10,826 nt of DNA from assembly GCA_937916085.1 (NCBI GenBank), contig CALGGO010000116.1, forward strand, positions 1 to 10,826. Direction: 5' to 3'. A model generated the notes under the pieces. It made no database searches and was not told the DNA's origin. It saw only the letters and a list, made by a program, of their open reading frames with translations. The translations under genes were made by a program, and so were the position numbers. This DNA is from an uncultured Prevotellaceae bacterium. GTDB lineage: Bacteria; Bacteroidota; Bacteroidia; Bacteroidales; Muribaculaceae. How positions within the stretch are numbered: position 1 is the first letter of the stretch; every line of letters begins with the position of its first letter. Below, one piece after another: positions 5,271 to 10,826 of the stretch.

Positions 5271-6119
5271 TCAGAACCAGTATCCATGTGCTCTCTTTTT
5301 ATTCTCGAAGATCGGTGGGGTGAACAGTTTCGCCGTGTCGCTACCAGCGAACTCGGCAAAATATTCCTCATTCTTTCGCATGAGATCTACGATGTCACGA
5401 AGACCTTGAATGTCCAGCATATTGCCTTGCAACACGTTCACCACAATGGAGCGCAGTTGCTCAATGACACGCAGATGCAGACGGTCAGAGACCGTAAACG
5501 ACCAGTCTATGCCTATCACCTCGCCACGAAGCACGTCCATCTGCTCGGGCGAGATATATTCCTCTGCGATGCGCTGCTCCACCTCTACAGCCTTCAGGCG
5601 TAGAGCGAGGTAGTTGGCCCATCGTTTCTCAGCGATGCCACACAGGTTTGCCAGGTCGATATTCGGGAACAGCGTAGCGGTGAACCATCGGCGTTTCGAT
5701 GTGGCAAACCAGCGCTCGCTCTGGAACAGATACTGCAGCATCTGCTCAATGGCGATGTCACGACTCGCCTCCAGCGAGTTGACAAGCCTGACCACACGGT
5801 CACGGCTGGCAGGAGCCACATTCTGGTTGCTCACGATACCGAATCCATTCGGAGTGAGCACCAAGTCAAGTGACGGCACGGCACGCATCAGTGCCTCATG
5901 AGCCACCACGCTGCAAGCGGTCATTTTCAGTGGCTCATCATCTTCCATGGCGATGAAAGAGTCAGCGAACTCATCGCCTATGAACTGCATGAACAGCCAG
6001 CGTTCCGCTGCCTCCATCCATGGCAGCACCTTGTCGTAGAACGGTGCTTCGCCTTCCACAGTGTCAAAAGCGTTGGGCAGATAACGCCTAAGATCGTTGT
6101 CTGATGTAATAATCCTCAT
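5271..6119 (-). CDS. DUF6712-like phage structural protein
   Basis: The 282-aa protein starts MRIITSDNDLRRYLPNAFDT and is mostly helical, with PWMEAAERWLFMQFIGDEF near residues 33-51 and a middle segment VVAHEALMRAVPSLDLVLTPNGFGIVSN (about 71-98). I associate this pattern with the DUF6712 family of Bacteroidales phages, which lies next to the portal gene and may be a head-tail connector component; the role is inferred from position. Its start overlaps the 91-aa gene by 32 bases, so translation is probably coupled, and it is the last gene of the unit driven from 7734. The stop lies just before the promoter of the RhuM-like gene. Confidence 0.6.
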   Translation of the reverse strand: MRIITSDNDLRRYLPNAFDTVEGEAPFYDKVLPWMEAAERWLFMQFIGDEFADSFIAMEDDEPLKMTACSVVAHEALMRAVPSLDLVLTPNGFGIVSNQNVAPASRDRVVRLVNSLEASRDIAIEQMLQYLFQSERWFATSKRRWFTATLFPNIDLANLCGIAEKRWANYLALRLKAVEVEQRIAEEYISPEQMDVLRGEVIGIDWSFTVSDRLHLRVIEQLRSIVVNVLQGNMLDIQGLRDIVDLMRKNEEYFAEFAGSDTAKLFTPPIFENKKRAHGYWF

Positions 6120-6363
6120 CTTTCCTGTCGATTTTAGGATCTCTATGTTTCAGTTGTCTCAATACTTCGTCCACGAAGTCAATAGCCCTGGCTGCAACAG
6201 TTTCTTCCCAAGTCCAAGTATCAAGATTGTCTTCAAGCCAATCATCATTGAGCTTTTTCATGTCTGTACCATCTATGTTGTCTAATAAGACAAACATCGG
6301 GAATGCCTCCTTCACCATCTCATAGCGCCGCTGTTCCCAATCAATTTTTTTCTTCTGTTTCAT
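6088..6363 (-). CDS. small phage protein, 91 aa, unknown function
   Basis: A strongly charged, helical protein (starts MKQKKKIDWEQRRYEMVKEA, ends KIDRKDEDYYIRQRS) with a tryptophan-rich centre (DDWLEDNLDTWTWEE). It overlaps the portal-like gene by 23 bases and the DUF6712-like gene by 32 bases, which marks it as a genuine coupled member of the operon. I do not recognise a family. It could be a small adaptor or assembly factor. Confidence 0.6.
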   Translation of the reverse strand: MKQKKKIDWEQRRYEMVKEAFPMFVLLDNIDGTDMKKLNDDWLEDNLDTWTWEETVAARAIDFVDEVLRQLKHRDPKIDRKDEDYYIRQRS

Positions 6364-7705
6364 TGCTGTTAGTTTTTTGGTTGTTTATACTTACTTCCTG
6401 CGCATCCACATGCTCGCTAAGCAATGTGAGCTGCACGAACGGACAGTCAGGATATGCTCCCTTCCATCCGTTGAAGCGTATTATCATACGATGCACGGTG
6501 AAGAGCAGGTCGTGATACGGTTTCTGCAAGGAGTGAGCGATAGTATATAGCTCACGCTTGTCCGAACCGCTGTTGTTGGTCTGCGACTTGCCTGGCACCG
6601 AACCCACGAGGTTCGAGTGCACACGCATAGTGAAGCAGAACATGTTCACCGCCTCCTGTATGTCGGTGGACCAGTCTCCACCTTCCTTGTCGTTGTCAAT
6701 CTTGTTGATCACGACCTCGTGCTGCACCTCTCCAGTTGGCGCCACATAGAATGTCGAGAACCACACCTTGCCAGCGTTCTCAACGCCGGTGAGGAAGTCG
6801 AGGATCTGCTGCTTTTCGCGCACGATGCGTTTCTGCTGCTGGTGGCGGTCAGTGATGCCCTCGGCCTTGAAAATCGAATCCCAATATTTGTTGGAGATTT
6901 CGATTTGATATTTGATGGGTGCGTTGTTCTTCAGCTTGGCCTCCTTCGCCATGCCGATGAGCTGCTTGATGTTATACCATTTCCCTCGGAACAGCGAACC
7001 GTAATAAGGGATGGGGTAATAAGTGCTGTCGGGTGTCGGTACACGTGTCAGCACGGCAAACTTCCTCGACTTGGTGCGTATGGCGGTCTTGCCGTCATCG
7101 CCAGCGATCTTGCCCATCCTGATAGCGAGGTCCCGCCACGGACTGTTCACGTCCAGCAAGTCAATCACCTCAATGTCATCACGCGAAGCGATGACATTGC
7201 GCCAGTTGGCATAAAGCAGATACTTTATGCTGCCGTCTTTCTCCGCAGGAGAGAGTCGGCAGTAGCACGCTTCCATGCGAATCAGCCTTACCACCTTATT
7301 GCCTTCGGCATTAAGGATAATTACTGAGACGCAAAACGCGAAGTGTTTGAAGTCATGGCACACACCGAGCCAATACTGGGCCACGGCATTGTCAAGAAGG
7401 AAGTCCTCGACCTCCTGCTTGACAGCCTTGGTGCTTTCGTCCACGTTATAGCGAAGGCCACTGCCATAGCACACCTCAGCGTTGAACTGCTGACACGTCG
7501 AGAGCGTCTCGTCGCTCTCAATAAGATTAAGGATATTGAAGGGCAGCTCATTGTCGCCGCCCCACGGCATATACGACAGCCGTTCATCAACGATGACCGG
7601 CACAATGTCGGTGTCCTCCTTGAACACCTTTCCGCTGTCAACCTGGAATGCTGCCGAAGCATTGAGGTTAGCGATAGTTTCTACACTATTAAAATTAAGC
7701 TCCAT
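6341..7705 (-). CDS. phage portal-like protein
   Basis: The 454-aa protein has the size and general arrangement of a compact portal: an N-terminal region with SDETLSTCQQFNAEVCYGSG (residues 64-83), a core with IPYYGSLFRGKWYNIKQLIG (232-251), a long helix region (VREKQQILDFL, about 295-305), and a C-terminal region VNMFCFTMRVHSNLVG (353-368) with a polar Asn/Lys/Glu-rich tail. Portals form the dodecameric DNA gate at a capsid vertex. I recognise this as a Bacteroidales prophage family usually treated as portal-like, but no diagnostic catalytic motif exists. The ATG lies 21 bases after a promoter element and is the first gene of a three-gene unit with overlapping reading frames. No terminase or capsid gene is next to it, which is unusual for a portal. 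Confidence 0.6.
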   Translation of the reverse strand: MELNFNSVETIANLNASAAFQVDSGKVFKEDTDIVPVIVDERLSYMPWGGDNELPFNILNLIESDETLSTCQQFNAEVCYGSGLRYNVDESTKAVKQEVEDFLLDNAVAQYWLGVCHDFKHFAFCVSVIILNAEGNKVVRLIRMEACYCRLSPAEKDGSIKYLLYANWRNVIASRDDIEVIDLLDVNSPWRDLAIRMGKIAGDDGKTAIRTKSRKFAVLTRVPTPDSTYYPIPYYGSLFRGKWYNIKQLIGMAKEAKLKNNAPIKYQIEISNKYWDSIFKAEGITDRHQQQKRIVREKQQILDFLTGVENAGKVWFSTFYVAPTGEVQHEVVINKIDNDKEGGDWSTDIQEAVNMFCFTMRVHSNLVGSVPGKSQTNNSGSDKRELYTIAHSLQKPYHDLLFTVHRMIIRFNGWKGAYPDCPFVQLTLLSEHVDAQEVSINNQKTNSNETEEKN

Positions 7706-7761
7706 AATTCTGCGATTTTCTTACCGCAAAATTATGGAGCATAATCGATTTTATAAAAGAC
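7699..7761 (-). promoter_or_regulatory. phage-unit promoter with 11-bp inverted repeat, for the portal-like operon
   Basis: On the minus strand GTCTTTT (7761-7755), 20 bases, then TAATTTTG (7734-7727). A perfect 11-bp inverted repeat, GCTCCATAATT (7699-7709) with AATTATGGAGC (7730-7740), covers the -7 element on one arm and the portal start codon on the other. In RNA the second arm could pair only partly, so a DNA operator is likelier. Confidence 0.72.
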
Positions 7762-7814
7762 AATAAAAAAGTAATATGCCTTAAAACAATATTGTATAGA
7801 ATAATATAAAGTGA

Positions 7815-8507
7815 TTATGAGGACTTAATTAATAATCCGCATAAGAAATCACGAATAAATACATCTGATATCTCATCACAATTTAAATATCTATTAATTG
7901 TTTCAGTTGTTCCATATTTTTCATTTGAATAACTGACAAAGGCATTTTTATCTTCTAAAGCATTTTTTATTTTTGGTTTTGCTGCCTCGCAAATTGTATT
8001 CATCGAATCAAGATAGCCTTTTAATATTAGATAAACATCATTTATTTGTGAGTTTTCAACTTCTAATCCTAATAATCTATTTTTTACAAATAATAATCTT
8101 AAATCTTTAGAGTTAATTATAGTGTCTTTGTCGAAACATTGTGCTAAAATTTGTCTATACAAAGACTTATTAACGATACAAATATTATGCAACCACATAA
8201 AAAATGATGCACATAAAGGTCCAAGAGCATAGTTTTTATTTCCCAGATATACTTTACTCCCTTTCTCTATGAGTGCTATCATATCATTGAAGTCATATGA
8301 GTTGTTTTGCTCCTTCAATTCATCATACTTCATTACTATAGCAACTGTAATATGATTTAAGATATATGCGAATTTTGTGTCATCAACGCATACTCTACCT
8401 AACCAAGGATGAAGATTCTGTATTTGTGATAAAATTTGTTTGTTTATTTCTTCCTCTTGTTGGTCTTTATTATCTCTATTTTGATTGTTTTCACTAAAAG
8501 GCCACAT
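7815..8507 (-). CDS. orphan AT-rich cargo gene, 230 aa, unknown function
   Basis: I do not recognise this protein. It begins MWPFSENNQNRDNKDQQEEE, a hydrophilic stretch followed by an otherwise helical, Asn/Lys/Leu-rich sequence with no signal peptide and no clear membrane helix. A cysteine/aromatic cluster (LCASFFMWLHNICIV) lies near residues 98-112. Base composition differs sharply from the phage genes: the line at 8041-8100 holds 11 G/C of 60, against 39 of 60 at 7081-7140. It lies between two phage units, with its own TATATTTG element, and its stop precedes the portal promoter by about 50 bases. It is consistent with an acquired cargo gene; a defence or immunity role would be speculation. 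Confidence 0.62.
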   Translation of the reverse strand: MWPFSENNQNRDNKDQQEEEINKQILSQIQNLHPWLGRVCVDDTKFAYILNHITVAIVMKYDELKEQNNSYDFNDMIALIEKGSKVYLGNKNYALGPLCASFFMWLHNICIVNKSLYRQILAQCFDKDTIINSKDLRLLFVKNRLLGLEVENSQINDVYLILKGYLDSMNTICEAAKPKIKNALEDKNAFVSYSNEKYGTTETINRYLNCDEISDVFIRDFLCGLLIKSS

Positions 8508-8552
8508 AATTACAAATATAAAAATTAATAATTTTAGATTTATTCTTCACTG

Positions 8553-8560
8553 CAAATATA
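8553..8560 (-). promoter_or_regulatory. -7 element for the 230-aa orphan
   Basis: TATATTTG followed by CAG on the minus strand fits TAnnTTTG. It is framed by CACT/AGTG (8548-8551 region and 8560-8563 region) and lies about 45 bases upstream of the start codon. A second TATATTTG at 8520-8513 is too close to the ATG to be the promoter. No GTCTTTT is present. Confidence 0.5.
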
Positions 8561-8611
8561 GTGTTTTTTTATAAAAAAATTATTTCTTTTTTCAAAAAGT
8601 AAAAAAATAGA

Positions 8612-8845
8612 TTAAAGATACACTTCAATACCATTAATTTCGAACACGCAAACATCCCTCAACTGGCGGATTTGACCGCTGTTGAGCAGTTTGATTTGCC
8701 GTGTTCCCTTATAGAAATTGTATCGTAGCGGAATGCAGTTTTTCCACTCCTGAATCTCGCCCGATTTAGTCCATAGCTTGATGTCAACTGGGTCACCAGC
8801 CTTCAGCATCTTGCGAAGCGTGCTGATATGTATTGAATTAGCCAT
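8612..8845 (-). CDS. small phage protein, 77 aa
   Basis: The protein starts MANSIHISTLRKMLKAGDPV and has a compact, probably beta-rich composition (VDIKLWTKSG, LRYNFYKGTRQIKLL, VFEINGIEVYL). Its ATG shares a base with the TAA of the 375-aa gene (TAATG), so translation is coupled. I recall similar small proteins in Bacteroidales prophage clusters but no named function. It could be a small structural or head-tail component. Confidence 0.65.
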   Translation of the reverse strand: MANSIHISTLRKMLKAGDPVDIKLWTKSGEIQEWKNCIPLRYNFYKGTRQIKLLNSGQIRQLRDVCVFEINGIEVYL

Positions 8846-9972
8846 TATTGGAATGTAGGATCATATTCTTGTGTAAAAATGCGGTCATGATTTACCGTCA
8901 GGTAGTCCGTCTGCAAGTAAGTCCGACGGTCAGCGAACTGGAATGTGAACTTCACCGTGTTGAGCTCGCCGTCACTGTCGTCGATCTCACAGGTGAAGTC
9001 CGTGATGAGCACTTTCGGGAGGAGTGTGAAATCAATATCCCATGGCTCCATTTCTTCATCAAGTTTTCCCATTCGCACGTCATGCGAGTAGAACAACTGC
9101 TCAATCCATTGAGCCTGCTCGTATGTAAGTCCTGATGTCTCCACCTCGTATTTCTTCTCGTTGCGCTGATTGTAGAACGTGCTGATGCGGTTCGTGACCG
9201 CTATCGAGCGTTCCGACTCGGCAATTTGAGTGGTGACTGCGTAAAGCTCGCAACACTCAAAAACGTTGAAGGCGTTACGGAAGAACATCCTTATCTGCGG
9301 CTCACGCTGTGAGACGTAGTAGGTGAACGCCCTCTCGCCGACATGAATACTTACTGCCAGCAACTTTGTTGCCTGGTCTATGTTCGCCATTTCCCTGATT
9401 ACCTCACACGAAATACTTATTTCAAAAAGTTTGGGATTAGCATAGCTATATATATTCTCGGTGCATACTGTCAGCTGCGCTTCCTCTCCCTCACGTCGCG
9501 TCACTATCTCATATCTCACCCTCTCACTCTGGTTGGCATCCAAGTATAGAGTCAGTCTTTCCAAAGCGTTCTCCGAAGTCATCTTCGATGACGTGTTCGT
9601 GAGGAAGTTATTCCTCAGGAACTCGGAGATGTCCCCATCAAACCTATGCTCAAGGTAGATTACCTTGAAAGAGCATAGTTGATGGGTTACTTCGTTGGCA
9701 GTCGCAGTCACCGTGAAGTCCTTCATCGCTGAGCCCTGCTCACGCATGAACATTTCCACTACCGAACGAAGGTCGAACACCTTTATCTGCCTGTTATAGG
9801 GGAAGTGGCTCGCCGTGAACACCGTGGCGCCAGCCGAGGTCAAAGCAATCTCCACCTCGCCATCGCCGTCGGTGTTGATGGCGAGGTCGGGGATTGCTGA
9901 GGAGAACAAGAGCTGCGGTATTTGAGTTGAGAGTGTAATAGCCATAGTTAAGTGTTTAAAGACAGCCCACAA
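8845..9972 (-). CDS. phage-associated structural-type protein, 375 aa, unknown function
   Basis: The first gene of the leftward cluster. The N-terminal part (IPQLLFSSAIPDLAINT, then VEIALTSAGATVFTASHFPY) is rich in short beta strands, and the rest alternates beta and charged segments. It ends RTYLQTDYLTVNHDRIFTQE plus six residues. I recognise it as a Bacteroidales phage-cluster type protein without a named role; a tail, baseplate or capsid-decoration protein would fit its composition. Start choice: the ATG at 9972 lies 19 bases after TACTTTTG, the same spacing as in the other three units. The internal ATG at 9945 (MAITLSTQ) gives a more typical N-terminus and remains possible. It overlaps the 77-aa gene by one base. 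Confidence 0.62.
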   Translation of the reverse strand: MWAVFKHLTMAITLSTQIPQLLFSSAIPDLAINTDGDGEVEIALTSAGATVFTASHFPYNRQIKVFDLRSVVEMFMREQGSAMKDFTVTATANEVTHQLCSFKVIYLEHRFDGDISEFLRNNFLTNTSSKMTSENALERLTLYLDANQSERVRYEIVTRREGEEAQLTVCTENIYSYANPKLFEISISCEVIREMANIDQATKLLAVSIHVGERAFTYYVSQREPQIRMFFRNAFNVFECCELYAVTTQIAESERSIAVTNRISTFYNQRNEKKYEVETSGLTYEQAQWIEQLFYSHDVRMGKLDEEMEPWDIDFTLLPKVLITDFTCEIDDSDGELNTVKFTFQFADRRTYLQTDYLTVNHDRIFTQEYDPTFQ

Positions 9973-9975
9973 AAA

Positions 9976-10026
9976 AGCGGTTATCGTACCACAAAAGTAC
10001 GGTAACCGCTCTATAGCGCAAAAGAC
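9976..10026 (-). promoter_or_regulatory. phage-unit promoter with inverted repeat, at the right end of the cluster
   Basis: GTCTTTT (10026-10020), 20 bases, then TACTTTTG (9999-9992) on the minus strand. The -7 element lies across the loop of a 14-bp inverted repeat (9976-9989 with 9997-10010, one mismatch). It is a near copy of 4314-4362 and begins 7 bases after the stop of the secreted-protein remnant. Confidence 0.75.
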
Positions 10027-10032
10027 AAAGTT

Positions 10033-10245
10033 TTATCTCACAATTATCTTCTTGCCATTCTCAATAACGATGCCCTTGTAGTCCTTGCCTACGGGCTGGT
10101 CCATGAGGTTGTAGCGCTGTCCGCTATTGCTCGAGAGCGTCTTTGCTGTTGGTAGTGCATTCTGGCTGATTCTCAACCCACAGTGTCGGTACGGCGAGAT
10201 GCATAATATGAAATGCTTATCTATCTGCTCAATATAATAAACCAA
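10033..10245 (-). pseudogene. 3' remnant of a secreted-protein gene with a type IX-like C-terminal tail
   Basis: The last 26 or so residues, YNLMDQPVGKDYKGIVIENG followed by KKIIVR, match the short C-terminal tail pattern (YNL-x-GQ-x-V-x-x-x-Y-K-G-I-V-I-x-x-G-K-K) found at the ends of many large secreted or surface proteins in Bacteroides and Prevotella. Here only 70 codons are open, and the residues before the tail (MVYYIEQIDKHFILCISPYR) look non-native, with no upstream passenger domain. I read this as the surviving 3' end of a larger host gene. The third G of the usual GQ pair is D here (MDQ). It ends seven bases before the first phage promoter, so this junction may mark where the cluster entered. 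Confidence 0.5.
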
Positions 10246-10364
10246 CCCATTTTACTTAATAAATATACTGATTGGTTGAATATTAATATCAATATTATAA
10301 TATAATGAGCATGTTTTGCGTATAAATATTATAAGCATTGAATTACAGGTAATAATTGCAAAGA

Positions 10365-10405
10365 GGGCACAATGTCGAATTCTTATTTGCATTGTGTCCC
10401 CTTTT
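10365..10405 (+). terminator. hairpin with T-run upstream of the CotH-like gene
   Basis: GGGCACAATG (10365-10374) pairs with CATTGTGTCCC (10390-10400), with one bulged T, around a 15-base loop, and is followed by CTTTTT. On the plus strand it has the shape of a rho-independent terminator. It lies 22 bases before the start codon of the lipoprotein gene, so it may attenuate that gene rather than end an upstream one. Confidence 0.55.
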
Positions 10406-10426
10406 TAAAAATGAAAGGAGACTACT

Positions 10427-10826
10427 ATGAAAAATCTCAAGATTCTATCTTTAATGACAGCAGCCCTTGTGGTTTTTGCTGTCTGTGTTCAATCATGTAA
10501 AGAGGAAGACATAATCACCTATTCCGATAAAGAGGAAGACATAATCACCTATTCGGATTGGACAGAGGAATCGCACAGCAAGAATGGCGACCGCAACTAT
10601 GATGTGGTGTTCAATCAGGAGGTTGTCCAGCGTATTGACCTAGTCATTTCTGCCACCAACTGGGCATCAATGCAGGCAGAATTGAAGGAAAAATACGGAA
10701 CAAGCAACGGTGGCGGTGTAAATCCAGGTAGTGGTCCCGGCGGTGGAAATCCTGGCGGTGATCCCGGCGGTGGAAATCCTGGCGGTGGTCCCGGCGGTGG
10801 AAATCCTGGCGGTGGTCCCGGCGGTG
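10427..10826 (+). CDS. CotH-family surface lipoprotein, N-terminal part
   Basis: Open from the ATG at 10427 to the window end (133 codons plus one base). AAAGGAG at 10414-10420 is an unusually good ribosome site for this phylum and decides the start. Residues 1-23 are a signal peptide ending in V-Q-S before C24, a lipobox. C24 is followed by K-E-E-D, which resembles the acidic lipoprotein export signal for surface display in Bacteroidetes. Then DWTEESHSKNGDRNYDVVF and VVQRIDLVISATNWASMQAE match the start of CotH-kinase-type lipoproteins in this group. From about residue 93 the protein becomes a Gly/Pro/Asn repeat linker. The CotH core would lie beyond the window. The assignment rests on the N-terminal motif only. 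Confidence 0.65.
   Translation, partial: MKNLKILSLMTAALVVFAVCVQSCKEEDIITYSDKEEDIITYSDWTEESHSKNGDRNYDVVFNQEVVQRIDLVISATNWASMQAELKEKYGTSNGGGVNPGSGPGGGNPGGDPGGGNPGGGPGGGNPGGGPGG
10499..10558 (+). repeat. 30-bp in-frame tandem duplication after the lipobox cysteine
   Basis: Bases 10499-10528 and 10529-10558 are identical apart from one C/G difference. Each encodes KEEDIITYSD, so the acidic sequence after C24 occurs twice. Confidence 0.95.
10736..10826 (+). repeat. 27-bp tandem repeat coding for a Gly/Pro/Asn linker
   Basis: Units at 10736-10762, 10763-10789, 10790-10816 and a partial one at 10817-10826 encode nine-residue PGGGNPGG(D/G)-type repeats. The first unit differs by one base (GAT for GGT). 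A degenerate unit precedes it from about 10708. Confidence 0.95.

Noticed and set aside
5250..5603. A 117-codon plus-strand open frame
   Set aside because: Antisense to the DUF6712-like gene and in part to the promoter region of the RhuM-like gene. No supporting signals.
6617..7327. A 236-codon plus-strand open frame
   Set aside because: It lies wholly antisense to the portal-like gene, whose frame is longer, overlaps its operon neighbours and has a promoter. The plus-strand protein shows no recognisable pattern.
8580..8611. Terminator after the 77-aa gene
   Set aside because: The A/T runs can pair weakly (CTTTTT/AAAAAG), but there is no G/C-containing stem, so it cannot be told from the general AT-rich background.
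10411..10500. Short open frame starting at ATG 10411 before the lipoprotein
   Set aside because: It is out of frame with the lipoprotein signal peptide, overlaps its ribosome-binding site, and ends within it after 29 codons with no recognisable sequence.

Overview
The window looks like a Bacteroidales chromosome, probably a Bacteroides/Prevotella relative. Four things point there: many TAnnTTTG promoter -7 elements, a lipoprotein signal followed by C-K-E-E-D (a Bacteroidetes surface-export type), a short type IX-secretion-like C-terminal tail, and phage proteins of kinds I associate with Bacteroidales prophages. No rRNA, tRNA, CRISPR array, integrase, transposase, terminase or major capsid gene is visible.

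From 1 to about 10026 there is a leftward (minus-strand) set of phage structural-type genes. In transcription order they are: a 375-aa protein, a 77-aa protein, a portal-like protein, a 91-aa protein, a DUF6712-like protein, a 272-aa protein, an HK97-gp10-like protein, and a tail-fibre-like protein that runs off the window at base 1. They form four transcription units. Each unit starts 19 to 22 bases after a promoter of strict form GTCTTTT-N20-TAnnTTTG, and each promoter overlaps an inverted repeat. Two of these promoters (4314-4362 and 9976-10026) are near copies of each other.

Accessory genes with their own promoters sit between or inside the structural units. They are a plus-strand flavoprotein/P-loop-kinase pair (1369-2524), a plus-strand four-helix-bundle (S23/IVP-type) gene (3080-3451), a minus-strand RhuM-like protein with C-terminal membrane segments (4354-5184), and a very AT-rich minus-strand orphan of 230 aa (7815-8507). 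This looks like a prophage or domesticated phage cluster that carries cargo ('moron') genes. Whether it can make particles cannot be judged from this window.

The right border (10033-10245) holds the 3' remnant of a host secreted-protein gene, ending just before the first phage promoter. Beyond it, a plus-strand CotH-family surface lipoprotein starts at 10427 and runs off the right edge. It carries a 30-bp in-frame duplication right after the lipid-anchored cysteine and a 27-bp Gly/Pro/Asn-coding tandem repeat.
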